A stretch of 64,000 bases of DNA from Faecalibacterium langellae (GCF_002549775.1 NZ_NMTR01000016.1:94206-158205), one strand, 5' to 3'; shown: positions 52,672 to 63,914, numbered from the stretch's first letter. Numbers and translations are program-made. Notes: generated by a model from the letters alone, not told the origin.

Positions 52672-53425
52672 AGCCACCGTCCTGCGCAATGAGGTCATTG
52701 CACCGGACATCCGCCTGCTGACGGTGGTCTGGCCCGACCACGAGCATGTGCCCCACGCAGGCCAGTTCTTCACCCTGCGTGCCTGGGGCGCGGACGAAGC
52801 GCCCTTCCTGTCCCGGCCCATCAGCGTGCACCGCTGGAACCCGGACAGCAGCACCATCGAGTTTTTGTATCAGGTGGTGGGCGAGGGCACCGAGAAGATC
52901 GCCCAGCTGAAAATGACCGATAAATTCCAGCTCACCGGCCCCATGGGCAACGGCTTTGATGTGCCGGATATCGTGAGCAAGTATCAGAAGATCGCCGTGG
53001 TGGGCGGCGGCATCGGCACCGCGCCCATGTTCCAGCTCACCCGCGAGCTGGCGGCGGAGGGCGTGAAGCCGGACGTATTCTTCGGCTTCCGGGATGCACC
53101 CTACTGCATGGAGGACTATCGCCCCATTGCAAAGCTCGTCAAGGTGTCCACTGACACTGGCACGGTGGGCTTCCACGGCTTTGTCACCCAGCTGTACGAC
53201 CCCGCCGACTACGACGTGGTGCTGGTGTGCGGCCCCACGGTCATGATGCGCAATGCCGCCCGCCTGTGTGCCGAGAAAGGCACCCCCTGCTTTGTGAGCA
53301 TGGAAAAGAAAATGGCCTGCGGCATTGGTGCCTGCCTTGGCTGCACCTGCGAGACCAAGGGCGGCGAGGGCAAGAGCGTGTGCAAGAACGGCCCGGTATT
53401 TGACGCAACGGAGGTGTTCTTCTGA
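52652..53425 (+). CDS. pyrK: Dihydroorotate dehydrogenase electron-transfer subunit PyrK
   Basis: PyrK passes electrons from PyrD to NAD+ through FAD and a 2Fe-2S cluster. The 257-residue protein has a ferredoxin-reductase-like FAD domain (FLSRPISVHRW near residue 51), an NAD domain with GGGIGTAPMFQL near residue 112, and the C-terminal cluster ligands in CGIGACLGCTC plus a later Cys. ATG 52652 lies 9 nt after AAGGAGG, inside the pyrF end, so the two are coupled. The stop overlaps the pyrD start (TGATG). Confidence 0.94.
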   Translation: MRAACCEATVLRNEVIAPDIRLLTVVWPDHEHVPHAGQFFTLRAWGADEAPFLSRPISVHRWNPDSSTIEFLYQVVGEGTEKIAQLKMTDKFQLTGPMGNGFDVPDIVSKYQKIAVVGGGIGTAPMFQLTRELAAEGVKPDVFFGFRDAPYCMEDYRPIAKLVKVSTDTGTVGFHGFVTQLYDPADYDVVLVCGPTVMMRNAARLCAEKGTPCFVSMEKKMACGIGACLGCTCETKGGEGKSVCKNGPVFDATEVFF

Positions 53426-54351
53426 TGGCAGACCTGAAAACGAACCTGCTGGGTTTTGTGATGAACAGCCCAGTCATCGGCGCTTCCGGCACGGTGGGCT
53501 ACGGCGTGGAGTACGAAGAGCTGGCTGATTTTGCCAAGATCGGCGGCATCTCCGGCAAGGGCCTGACCCTGCACGGCCAGTACGGCAACAAGGGCGAGCG
53601 CCTGTGGGAGACCCCCTCCGGCCTCATCAACAGCATTGGCCTGCAGAACCCTGGCGTGCAGCACTTCATTGACGTGGAGCTGCCCGAGATGCTGGAACTG
53701 AAGCAGAAGTACGGCACGGTGGCCATTGCCAACCTTGGCGGCCACAGTGAGGAAGAGTATGTGGAAGGTGCCGCGATGCTGAGCGACAGCGCAGTGGACA
53801 TCGTGGAGCTGAACATCTCCTGCCCAAACGTCAAGGTGGGCGGCATGGCCTACGGCGTGAAAGCCGAAGCTGCCGGTGAGGTGGTGCGCATGGTGCGCGC
53901 TGCCTGCAAAAAGCCCCTGATGGTCAAGCTGAGCCCGCAGGCCGAGAACATCCCTGAGATGTGCAAGGCCGTGGAAGCCGCCGGTGCGGATGCCATCAGC
54001 CTGACCAACACCTTCCAGGCCTGCGCCATCGATCTGGAAAAGCGCCGCCCGGTGTTCAACAACATCTTTGCGGGCCTGTCCGGCCCGGCGGTGCGGCCCA
54101 TCGCCCTGCGCATGGTGTGGCAGGCCGTGGGCGCTGTGAACATCCCGGTGGTAGGTCTGGGCGGCATCGCCACGGGCCGCGATGCACTGGAGTTCATCAT
54201 GGCCGGTGCTGCGGCGGTGCAGGTGGGTGCCGCAAACTTTGCCAACCCCCGCGCCATGGAGACCATTGCCGACGAGATGGCCGCATGGATGGACAAGAAC
54301 GGCGTGAAAACGCTGGACGAGATCCGCGGATGTGCCCGGAATGCTGAATAA
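53425..54351 (+). CDS. pyrD: Dihydroorotate dehydrogenase (NAD+), catalytic subunit
   Basis: PyrD (class 1B) oxidises dihydroorotate to orotate with FMN and works with PyrK. The 308-residue TIM barrel has SGTVGYGVEY near residue 16, the SCPNVKVGG segment with the catalytic Cys near residue 133, KLSPQAENI, and the phosphate-binding GLGGIATGRDALEF near residue 246. It is translationally coupled to pyrK. Confidence 0.95.
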   Translation: MADLKTNLLGFVMNSPVIGASGTVGYGVEYEELADFAKIGGISGKGLTLHGQYGNKGERLWETPSGLINSIGLQNPGVQHFIDVELPEMLELKQKYGTVAIANLGGHSEEEYVEGAAMLSDSAVDIVELNISCPNVKVGGMAYGVKAEAAGEVVRMVRAACKKPLMVKLSPQAENIPEMCKAVEAAGADAISLTNTFQACAIDLEKRRPVFNNIFAGLSGPAVRPIALRMVWQAVGAVNIPVVGLGGIATGRDALEFIMAGAAAVQVGAANFANPRAMETIADEMAAWMDKNGVKTLDEIRGCARNAE

Positions 54352-54413
54352 TCCGATTGATATACCAGCAAAATGCTAATTTATACGCATAAAAACAAAG
54401 CCGCCGCATAAAT

Positions 54414-54442
54414 TTGCAAATCACGCAAAAGCGTGGTACAAT
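54414..54442 (+). promoter_or_regulatory. Promoter of pyrE-carA-carB
   Basis: TTGCAA (54414-54419), 17 nt and TACAAT (54437-54442), identical in both hexamers to the dcw promoter. It allows pyrE-carAB to be made independently of the attenuated pyrC operon. Confidence 0.82.
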
Positions 54443-54484
54443 ACCGTTCAAAAGACATTTTTATAAAAGAGAGGGAGAAGTACA

Positions 54485-55078
54485 ATGAGTGAAGCACTTG
54501 AGATCCTGAAGAGCTGTGACGCGTTCCTGGAAGGCCACTTCCTGCTGTCCTCCGGCCGCCATTCCAGCGCATACTGCCAGATGGCCTACCTGCAGCAGTA
54601 CCCGGACCGCTGCGCCGAGGTCATGAAGACCGTGGCAGATAAGGTCAAGGAAATGGACGTGGATGTGATCGTCGGCCCGGCCATGGGCGGCATCGTGTAC
54701 GCCTACGAGCTGGCCCGCCAGACCGGCAAGCGCGCCATCTTCACCGAGCGCGTGGACAATGTGATGACCCTGAAGCGCTTCGCCATCCATCCGGGTGAGA
54801 AGTGCCTCATCGCCGAGGATGTGGTCACCACCGGCATCTCCTCTCTGGAGACCAAGCGCGTGATCGAAGAGAACGGCGGCATCTGCGTGGGTATCACCTG
54901 CGTGGTGGACCGCACCAAGCCCGAGGCTCCGTCGCCCATTCCCATCGTGGCAAGCGCCCTCAAGCTGGACCTGCCCAACTACGCACCGGAGGAGTGCCCC
55001 ATCTGCAAGGAAGGCAAGCTGCCGCTGGTGCACCTGGGCAGCCGCAAGATGAAGCAGGAAGCAAAGCAGACCCTGTAA
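54485..55078 (+). CDS. pyrE: Orotate phosphoribosyltransferase
   Basis: PyrE joins orotate to PRPP to form OMP. The 197-residue protein has the ligand-binding FLLSSGRHSSAYCQ near residue 19 and the PRPP loop CLIAEDVVTTGISS near residue 107. The C-terminal 30 residues include a CPICKEG motif, as in the Clostridial long form. A GAGGGAGAAG ribosome site precedes ATG 54485. carA follows 20 nt later. Confidence 0.94.
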   Translation: MSEALEILKSCDAFLEGHFLLSSGRHSSAYCQMAYLQQYPDRCAEVMKTVADKVKEMDVDVIVGPAMGGIVYAYELARQTGKRAIFTERVDNVMTLKRFAIHPGEKCLIAEDVVTTGISSLETKRVIEENGGICVGITCVVDRTKPEAPSPIPIVASALKLDLPNYAPEECPICKEGKLPLVHLGSRKMKQEAKQTL

Positions 55079-55098
55079 TGGTTGAAGCGAGGAAAACT

Positions 55099-56208
55099 AT
55101 GAACGCATATCTTCTTTTGGCAAACGGCATGGTCTTTGCCGGGCAGTCCGTGGGTGCCGAGGGCGTCACCGTGGGCGAAGTGGTCTTTGCCACCGGCATG
55201 GTGGGCTTTCAGGAGACCCTGACCGACCCCAGCTACTACGGCCAGATCATCACCCAGACCTACCCTCTCATCGGCAACTACGGCATGAACAAGGACGACA
55301 TGGAGTCCGATAAGATCTGGGCCAAGGGCTACATCGTGCGCGAAGCCTGCACCACGCCTTCCAACTGGCGCTGCGAGGAAACGCTGGACAGCTTTTTGAA
55401 AAAGAACAACACCATCGGCATTGAGGGCATCGACACCCGCCACCTGACCCGTATCATCCGCGAGAGCGGCGTCATGAACGGTGCCATCCTCACCACCTTT
55501 GACCCGGCCGACCCGGCCAACAAGGCCGAGACGGACAAGCTGCTCGAAGAAATTCGCGCTTACGCCGTCACCGACGCCGTGAAGAACGTCACCTGTGCCG
55601 AGCCCGAGGTGTTCAACCCGCAGGGCGAGACCCACATCGTGCTGATGCACTACGGCTGCAAGCGCAACATCGTGCGCTGCCTTGTCAAGCGCGGCTGCAA
55701 GGTGACCGTCATGCCCGCCTTTGCCACCGCCGAGGAAGTGGCAGCCCTGCACCCGGACGGCATCATGCTGTCCAACGGCCCCGGTGACCCGGCAGAGCCC
55801 GTGGAGGTCATTGAGAACCTCAAGCACATCTTCGAGCTGAACATCCCCACCTTCGGCATCTGCCTGGGCCACCAGCTGAGCGCTCTGGCCGCCGGTGCCA
55901 AGACCATGAAGCTCAAGTACGGCCACCGCGGTGCCAACCAGCCTGTGACCGACTTTGAGTCCGGCCGCACCTTCATCACCAGCCAGAACCACGGCTATGC
56001 AGTTGTGGGCGATGAGCTGCCCGCCGAGATGGGCGAGGTGGCACAGGTGAACGCCAACGACGGCACCTGTGAGGGCATCAAATATAAGAAGTGGAACTGC
56101 TTTACCGTGCAGTTCCACCCGGAAGCAAACGGCGGCCCCAAAGACACCGAGTTCCTGTTCGACCGCTTCCTGAACAACGTCAAAGCAGCAAAAAAGGAGG
56201 CACGCTGA
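55099..56208 (+). CDS. carA: Carbamoyl-phosphate synthase small (glutaminase) subunit
   Basis: CarA releases ammonia from glutamine and passes it to CarB. The 369-residue protein has the N-terminal CarA domain (GEVVFATGMVGFQETLTDPS, about 30-49) and the class I glutaminase domain with nucleophile C255 in GICLGHQL and HPEANGGPKDT near the end giving the His/Glu. ATG 55099 with GAGG 6 nt upstream was preferred over the in-frame ATG at 55078 that overlaps the pyrE stop. Confidence 0.95.
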   Translation: MNAYLLLANGMVFAGQSVGAEGVTVGEVVFATGMVGFQETLTDPSYYGQIITQTYPLIGNYGMNKDDMESDKIWAKGYIVREACTTPSNWRCEETLDSFLKKNNTIGIEGIDTRHLTRIIRESGVMNGAILTTFDPADPANKAETDKLLEEIRAYAVTDAVKNVTCAEPEVFNPQGETHIVLMHYGCKRNIVRCLVKRGCKVTVMPAFATAEEVAALHPDGIMLSNGPGDPAEPVEVIENLKHIFELNIPTFGICLGHQLSALAAGAKTMKLKYGHRGANQPVTDFESGRTFITSQNHGYAVVGDELPAEMGEVAQVNANDGTCEGIKYKKWNCFTVQFHPEANGGPKDTEFLFDRFLNNVKAAKKEAR

Positions 56209-56209
56209 A

Positions 56210-59461
<3,252 letters not shown>

Positions 59462-59493
59462 TTACCCCGCGAATTACTCCTAAAACCGCGATT

Positions 59494-59528
59494 TGCAGCG
59501 CCCGCCAAAACGGTGGGCGCTGTGTTTG
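59494..59528 (+). terminator. Terminator after carB
   Basis: AGCGCCCGCC and GGTGGGCGCT form a 10-bp stem with loop AAAAC, followed by GTGTTTG. The T-run is weak. Confidence 0.65.
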
Positions 59529-59557
59529 TGCGGAGTGCACGGATTTGAATGTAGTTC

Positions 59558-59620
59558 GTGCGCAATAAAACACGTTTTGTGCGCAATGCATCGAAAAGCG
59601 TGTGCAGAATATGTTATACT
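59558..59620 (+). promoter_or_regulatory. hup upstream region: direct repeat GTGCGCAAT and -10 box
   Basis: GTGCGCAAT occurs at 59558-59566 and 59579-59587, exactly 21 nt apart. A -10 box TATACT lies at 59615-59620 without a good -35. The repeats sit at about -68 and -47, as an activator site or an HU-bending site might. Confidence 0.5.
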
Positions 59621-59680
59621 CAACAACGCAAAATTTGCCAAAAGACGTTACTTTTGGACACTCCAGGAGGATATAGATAC

Positions 59681-59986
59681 ATGACCCGTTCCCAGATGAT
59701 CGAGACCGTGGCACGCAAGACCGGCTTCACCGAAGCACAGGTTGAAACCACGATGGATGCAATGTTTGATCAGATCGCCGACTGCCTGCGCGCAGACGAG
59801 AAGGTGACCATCGCCGGCTTTGGCCGCTTCGAGATGCGTCCCCGCAAGCCGAAGGCTTACACCAACCCCAAGACCAAGGTCTCCAGCCGTCTGGAGTCCA
59901 CCTCCATCCCCGGCTTCAAGGCCAGCGGCCGCTTCAAGCAGAAGCTGGAAGCCGGCAAGGACGAGAAGACCGAAGAAGCTGTCTGA
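59681..59986 (+). CDS. hup: HU family DNA-binding protein
   Basis: HU bends and compacts DNA. The 101-residue protein has the HU fold: helical N-terminus (MTRSQMIETVARKTGF), KVTIAGFGRFEMRPRKPK near residue 43 and a beta-arm region around residues 55-75 that lacks the usual RxGRNPxTGE and instead reads KAYTNPKTKVSS. ATG 59681 follows CCAGGAGGA. The upstream open frame (from 59558) lies in the promoter region and was rejected. Confidence 0.92.
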   Translation: MTRSQMIETVARKTGFTEAQVETTMDAMFDQIADCLRADEKVTIAGFGRFEMRPRKPKAYTNPKTKVSSRLESTSIPGFKASGRFKQKLEAGKDEKTEEAV

Positions 59987-60002
59987 TTCTCAAATCAAAT
60001 GC

Positions 60003-60039
60003 AAAGAGCTGTGCCCTCCACTCGGGGCGCAGCTCTTTT
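60003..60039 (+). terminator. Terminator after hup
   Basis: AGAGCTGTGCCC pairs with GGGCGCAGCTCT around an 8-nt loop, followed by TTTTTG. Confidence 0.88.
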
Positions 60040-60045
60040 TGTTTG

Positions 60046-60134
60046 GAACTCCCTCGGAGAGGGAGCCTCGCCGTGCGGAAAAGCCTCCCTCTTTGAGGGA
60101 GGTGGCATCGCGTTAGCGATGACGGAAGGAGTTC
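60046..60134. repeat. MITE-like palindromic repeat, short copy (89 bp)
   Basis: Terminal inverted repeats GAACTCC (60046-60052) and GGAGTTC (60128-60134) enclose CTCCCTC-TTT-GAGGGAG and CATCGCGTTAGCGATG, the same ordered hairpins as in the copy at 25456. Changes are paired in the stems. Confidence 0.8.
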
Positions 60135-60146
60135 GTTAAGAATCTG

Positions 60147-60175
60147 CTGACAAGCGCGGCATTTCATGCTATACT
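60147..60175 (+). promoter_or_regulatory. Promoter of the DEAD-box helicase gene
   Basis: CTGACA (60147-60152), 17 nt and TATACT (60170-60175), about 40 nt before the start codon. Confidence 0.7.
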
Positions 60176-60214
60176 GGGTTCAGAATATAAAAGGACAAAG
60201 GAACGGAGAATCAG

Positions 60215-61402
60215 ATGCTTTACAGTGAACTGCAGTGCAGCGAAGCCATCCGCCAGGCCGTGGAGCGCATGGGCTTTGCCGAAATGACCGAGATCCAGGA
60301 AAAGACCATCCCCGTTATGCTGGCCGGGCATGACGTCATCGCCAAGGCCCCCACCGGCACCGGCAAGACCTGCGCCTTCGGCATCCCGGTGGCGGAGCAT
60401 ATCCAGCCGGAGAACAAGTACCCCCAGGCCGTCATCATGGCCCCCACCCGCGAGCTGGCCCAGCAGATCGCCGAGGAGCTGACGAACCTCACTTACTTCA
60501 TGCCCGAGGTGCAGGTGGCCTGCGTGTACGGCGGTGCCAACATGGAAAAGCAGGCCAAGCGCCTGGCCGAGGGCTGCCAGATCGTGGTGGCAACGCCGGG
60601 CCGCCTGATGGACCACTATAAGCACCACAACATCGACCTCTCCCATGTGACCCAGATTGTGCTGGACGAGGCCGACGAAATGCTGAACATGGGCTTTTAC
60701 AAGGATGTGCGGCATATCATTGAGATGATGAAGGCCCGCAAGGCCCTCTCCATGTTCTCGGCCACCATCAGCCGCGAGGTGATGGACATCGGCTGGCTGT
60801 ACCAGCACAACGCCGAGGAGATCACCGTCCAGCCCAAAGAGGAGAGCCAGCCCAAGATCACCCAGTACATGCTGGAGACCTCCGGCCGCAACAAGCTCTC
60901 GGACCTTGCCCAGATCATCATCGGCGAGGGCTACAAGCGTGTGATGGTGTTCTGCGATACCAAGTTCAACACCGCCACGCTGGCAAACCAGCTGGCCCGG
61001 CTGGGCTTCTCGGTGGACTGCCTGCACGGCGACCTCTCCCAGAAGGAGCGCAACCAGATCATGCAGGCCTTCCGCGACGGCAAGCTGGCCATTCTGGTGG
61101 CCACCGATGTGGCCGCCCGCGGCATCGACGTGTCGGATGTGGATGCCGTCATCAACTACGACGTGCCCAGCGAGAACGAACATTACACCCACCGCATCGG
61201 CCGCACCGGCCGCGCCAAAAAAGAGGGCGTGAGCTACCTGTTCTATGTGTCGGAGGAGAAAAAGCGGGTGCAGGAGCTGCTGCGCCTGACCCGCAACACC
61301 GACCTGTGTACCCCGGTGCACTTCGACTTTAACCATGAGCACATCGTGGTGGAGAAAAAGCAGGACAACGCCGACCGTTTCCAGATCAAGTGCTATTTCT
61401 AA
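60215..61402 (+). CDS. DEAD-box ATP-dependent RNA helicase
   Basis: This 395-residue protein unwinds short RNA duplexes. It has the Q-motif region (MGFAEMTEIQEKTIP, about 16-30), Walker A APTGTGKT near residue 47, PTRELA, the DEAD box VLDEADEML near residue 149, SAT, and the C-terminal RecA domain with ARGID and HRIGRTGRA. It ends soon after the helicase core (about 30 residues), with no extra RNA-binding tail, as in short CshB/RhlE-like forms. Roles in ribosome assembly or cold growth are typical of the family. Confidence 0.94.
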   Translation: MLYSELQCSEAIRQAVERMGFAEMTEIQEKTIPVMLAGHDVIAKAPTGTGKTCAFGIPVAEHIQPENKYPQAVIMAPTRELAQQIAEELTNLTYFMPEVQVACVYGGANMEKQAKRLAEGCQIVVATPGRLMDHYKHHNIDLSHVTQIVLDEADEMLNMGFYKDVRHIIEMMKARKALSMFSATISREVMDIGWLYQHNAEEITVQPKEESQPKITQYMLETSGRNKLSDLAQIIIGEGYKRVMVFCDTKFNTATLANQLARLGFSVDCLHGDLSQKERNQIMQAFRDGKLAILVATDVAARGIDVSDVDAVINYDVPSENEHYTHRIGRTGRAKKEGVSYLFYVSEEKKRVQELLRLTRNTDLCTPVHFDFNHEHIVVEKKQDNADRFQIKCYF

Positions 61403-61409
61403 TCGCGTT

Positions 61410-61446
61410 TCAAAAGCCTTTCTCTGCTTGGAAAAGGGCTTTTTTC
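61410..61446 (+). terminator. Terminator after the helicase gene
   Basis: AAAAGCCTTT pairs with AAAGGGCTTTT (one bulge), followed by a T-run. Confidence 0.75.
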
Positions 61447-61455
61447 AAAAAACAC

Positions 61456-61486
61456 TTGACCTTCCCCTTTCTGGAAGGTGTAAGCT
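61456..61486 (+). promoter_or_regulatory. MerR-type promoter with 19-nt spacer and operator dyad
   Basis: TTGACC (61456-61461), a 19-nt spacer and TAAGCT (61481-61486). The dyad ACCTTCC (61459-61465), 7 nt, GGAAGGT (61473-61479) fills the spacer. Long spacers with such a dyad are the mark of promoters that MerR proteins twist into an active shape, so this gene is very likely autoregulated. Confidence 0.88.
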
Positions 61487-61513
61487 GTGCGTGTAAGGAG
61501 GCTGACGGACACC

Positions 61514-62167
61514 ATGAAGATCAACGAAGTGGAAGCCGCCGTGGGCGTGACCAAAAAGAATATCCGCTTTTACGAGGAGGAGGGGCTTATCACCCCCAGC
61601 CGCGAGCCGGGCAACGGCTACCGTAGCTATTCGCAGGCGGATGTGGAACGCCTGCGCCGCATCAAGCTGCTGCGCAAGCTGGATGTGCCTCTGGCGGAGA
61701 TCCGGGAAATGCTGGAGGGGCGCAAGACGCTGGCCGAGGGCATGGCCCTGCAGCTGGAACGTCTGAGCACCCGCCGAAAGGACCTGAACGAGGCCATCGG
61801 TTTCTGCGAGATGCTTGAGAAGGACACCGTCAGCCTCAATGAGCTGGATGTGGAGCAGACGCTTGCGCGCCTTGCTGCACGCGAGGAACAGGGAGTGACT
61901 TTTGTGAACATTGAACGCACAGACCGAAAAGCGGAGCGCATCAAAGGAGCGCTGGTGGGGGCCGGGCTGTTCACGGCGCTGATGGCCTTTATCATTGCCA
62001 CCATGGCGTGGGCTTTCTACACGGACCCGCAGGGCGCGCCGCCGCTGCCCCTTGTCATCGTACTGCTGGGCATCCCGGCGGGGTGCATCGTGGGCACGCT
62101 GAAGGTGCTGCTGGACCGCATTGAGGAGATCGGAAAGGGAGAAGAAGATGCTTATCGTAACTATTAA
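61514..62167 (+). CDS. MerR family regulator with C-terminal membrane segments
   Basis: This 217-residue protein has the MerR winged helix (residues 1-70; KKNIRFYEEEGLITPSRE and RIKLLRKLDVPLAEIREML), a coiled-coil dimer helix (about 75-125), then two hydrophobic segments (about 155-172 and 180-200) that predict membrane anchoring in place of a soluble drug-binding domain. It is the first gene of MerR-YbjQ-CPBP. AAGGAGG lies 12 nt before ATG 61514, rather far, but no better start is in frame. The signal may come from the envelope. Confidence 0.88.
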   Translation: MKINEVEAAVGVTKKNIRFYEEEGLITPSREPGNGYRSYSQADVERLRRIKLLRKLDVPLAEIREMLEGRKTLAEGMALQLERLSTRRKDLNEAIGFCEMLEKDTVSLNELDVEQTLARLAAREEQGVTFVNIERTDRKAERIKGALVGAGLFTALMAFIIATMAWAFYTDPQGAPPLPLVIVLLGIPAGCIVGTLKVLLDRIEEIGKGEEDAYRNY

Positions 62168-62459
62168 CGAAGTCCCCGGCAAAAAGCTCGAAGCGCTGGG
62201 CGTGGTGCGCGGCAGCACCGTGCAGAGCCGCAACCTGGGCCATGACATGATGGCCGGGTTCCGCACGCTGGTGGGCGGCGAGGTGACCGACTACGCCGAG
62301 ATGCTCACCGAGGCCCGGCAGATCGCCACCGGCCGCATGGTGAAAGACGCCGAAGCGCTGGGCGCAGATGCCATTGTGGGCATGCGCTATGCCTCGGCCA
62401 GCGTCATGCAGGGCGCGGCGGAAGTGATCGCTTATGGAACGGCGGTGAAGTTTGTATGA
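62148..62459 (+). CDS. YbjQ / UPF0145 family protein
   Basis: This 103-residue protein matches the YbjQ family: VRGSTVQSRNLGHDMMAGFR near residues 19-38, AEMLTEARQIATGRM near residue 50 and ALGADAIVGMRY near residue 70. Members form pentamers and are called heavy-metal-binding on weak grounds. The start lies 20 nt inside the end of the MerR gene, and its own stop overlaps the next start (ATGA), so all three genes are coupled. Confidence 0.9.
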   Translation: MLIVTINEVPGKKLEALGVVRGSTVQSRNLGHDMMAGFRTLVGGEVTDYAEMLTEARQIATGRMVKDAEALGADAIVGMRYASASVMQGAAEVIAYGTAVKFV

Positions 62460-63358
62460 GTATTAAAGAAAAGCAGGGTTTTGGGCTCTATTTCCTGTTT
62501 GCATTTGGTCTGGCGTGGCTGCTGCAGGTGTATGCAAGCCTGCTGCTCATCCGGGACGGCAACGCCACAGCATATCAGGCACTGCTGGCCGTGAGCATGT
62601 TCTGCCCGCTGGCAGCAACGCTGCTGGTGAAAAAGGTCTTTCTGCACCAGCCCACCGGCATCGGCTGGAAGGTGCAGGGCAAGCGCCGCTACTGGCTGGC
62701 GGCGTGGTTCGGCCCGGCGGTGTTCACGGTGCTGGCGGCAGTGCTGTACTTTGCGGTGTTCCCGTCCCGGCTGGATCTCTCCGGCAGCTGGTTGGTGACG
62801 GCTTACGGCGGTGAGATGGACGCCGCCACCCTGCGCAGCCAGCTGGGCGTGTCCAGCGCCAGCTATATTCTGGAAACCGGTCTGGTTGCCATCACGCTGG
62901 CCCCGGCCATCAATATGTTCTTTGCGCTGGGCGAGGAAGCCGGCTGGCGCGGCTACATGATGCCCCGCCTGAAAGAGCGCTTCGGTCTGCTCAATGGCCG
63001 GATGCTGGGCGGCGTGATCTGGAGCGTGTGGCACTGGCCCATCATGCTGCTCACCGGCTACGAGTACGGCACGCACTATCTGGGCGCGCCGGTGCTGGGC
63101 CTTGTGGTGTGGTGCGTGGTCTGCTTTGCCCTCAACACCCTGCTGGACTATCTCTATGAAAAGACCGGCTGCATCTGGGTGCCCGCTGCTGCGCATGGTG
63201 CCTTCAATGCCATTGCAAGCATCGCACAGGTGCTTACCTACCCGGCGGATGCCTATTATAATGTGCTGGGTCCGATGCCCATTGGCCTGATCGGGATGCT
63301 GCCCATGCTGGCGCTGGCCGTCTGGCTGACCCTGCGGCAGATGAAAGAAGACAAATAA
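62456..63358 (+). CDS. CPBP family intramembrane protease (Abi/CAAX-like)
   Basis: This 300-residue membrane protein has about eight hydrophobic segments and the CPBP motifs E160-E161-A-G-W-R165 (EExxxR), a WSVWHWPIMLL motif near residue 188 (FxxxH type) and a late VPAAAHGAFNA motif near residue 245. Such glutamic intramembrane proteases or related non-enzymes act in peptide processing, bacteriocin immunity or anti-sigma cleavage. Coupling to a membrane-anchored MerR protein suggests envelope stress signalling; this is inference. Confidence 0.9.
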   Translation: MSIKEKQGFGLYFLFAFGLAWLLQVYASLLLIRDGNATAYQALLAVSMFCPLAATLLVKKVFLHQPTGIGWKVQGKRRYWLAAWFGPAVFTVLAAVLYFAVFPSRLDLSGSWLVTAYGGEMDAATLRSQLGVSSASYILETGLVAITLAPAINMFFALGEEAGWRGYMMPRLKERFGLLNGRMLGGVIWSVWHWPIMLLTGYEYGTHYLGAPVLGLVVWCVVCFALNTLLDYLYEKTGCIWVPAAAHGAFNAIASIAQVLTYPADAYYNVLGPMPIGLIGMLPMLALAVWLTLRQMKEDK

Positions 63359-63366
63359 AGCAGCAG

Positions 63367-63401
63367 ACACCCCGTCAGGACCGGCTGGCGGGGTGTTTTT
63401 G
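63367..63401 (+). terminator. Terminator after the CPBP gene
   Basis: ACACCCCG (63367-63374) and CGGGGTGT (63389-63396) form an 8-bp stem with a 14-nt loop, followed by TTTT. Confidence 0.85.
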
Positions 63402-63476
63402 TGTGCTATTATATAAATAGGAAAGCGTGAGGAAATATAGCCAAAACCCGGTCGGTTTGAAACGAAAAACTGGCTG

Positions 63477-63486
63477 TTGTATACAA
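63477..63486. promoter_or_regulatory. Perfect TTGTATACAA palindrome upstream of rRNA P1
   Basis: It is identical to the uxaB operator at 33622-33631 and lies 36 nt before the P1 -35 box. Chance occurrence of an exact 10-mer in this window is unlikely (about 0.06 expected). Function is unknown. Confidence 0.5.
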
Positions 63487-63521
63487 ATGAAGAAAAAAGG
63501 CGAAAAACTTTGCAAAAAAGC

Positions 63522-63550
63522 TTGCCAAACGGGGTTGAATGTGGTACTAT
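63522..63550 (+). promoter_or_regulatory. rRNA operon promoter P1
   Basis: TTGCCA (63522-63527), 17 nt and TACTAT (63545-63550). Confidence 0.7.
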
Positions 63551-63609
63551 ATTTGAGCGCCAAGCGCTGAGGCAAAAGAATGACTTCAGCACGAAGCCCT
63601 TGAAAAGAA

Positions 63610-63690
63610 CCAATGAGCGTTCAAATGTTCCGGTTTGTTCCGAGAAACTCTTGAACGATTCAAGTTCAGAAAGTTCAAAAGCTTCGAAAA
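63610..63690. repeat. Cluster of GTTC/GTTCAA motifs between rRNA P1 and P2
   Basis: Direct and inverted GTTCAA, GTTCC, TTGAAC and GTTCA words repeat about seven times with irregular spacing directly upstream of P2. It may be a protein-binding array or an A/T-rich upstream element. Confidence 0.5.
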
Positions 63691-63696
63691 AAGGAC

Positions 63697-63725
63697 TTGA
63701 CAAAAAACCACTTCGGTGGTAAAAT
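63697..63725 (+). promoter_or_regulatory. rRNA operon promoter P2 with hairpin in the spacer
   Basis: TTGACA (63697-63702), 17 nt and TAAAAT (63720-63725). The spacer holds the perfect inverted repeat ACCAC-TTCG-GTGGT (63707-63720). This is the strongest promoter in the region. Confidence 0.85.
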
Positions 63726-63759
63726 AAACAGGTCGTCAGCCGAAAGGCTGAGGCGCACA

Positions 63760-63914
63760 GGACCTTGAAAATTGAACAATATCGAAAAACTTGTAAGGAA
63801 CCTTTATGTGTTTGGAAAAACACTTAAAACAATTCCAAAAGTAATTCACACAGGACGCAAGCGATTGCGTGCTGAGCGAAACAAGATTTAACACTTTAAA
63901 AGTGATAAATATCA
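63760..63914 (+). promoter_or_regulatory. rRNA leader with boxA-like element
   Basis: CCTTGAAAATTGAACA (about 63762-63777) resembles the TTTGAAAACT antitermination boxA before Firmicute rRNA genes. A hairpin GACGCAAGC/GATTGCGTGC region lies near 63855. The rest of the 556-nt gap before 16S rRNA is AT-rich and holds no gene. Confidence 0.6.

Noticed and set aside
63610..63690. CRISPR-like array upstream of 16S rRNA
   Set aside because: Repeat words are only 5-6 nt with irregular spacing and no unique spacers.
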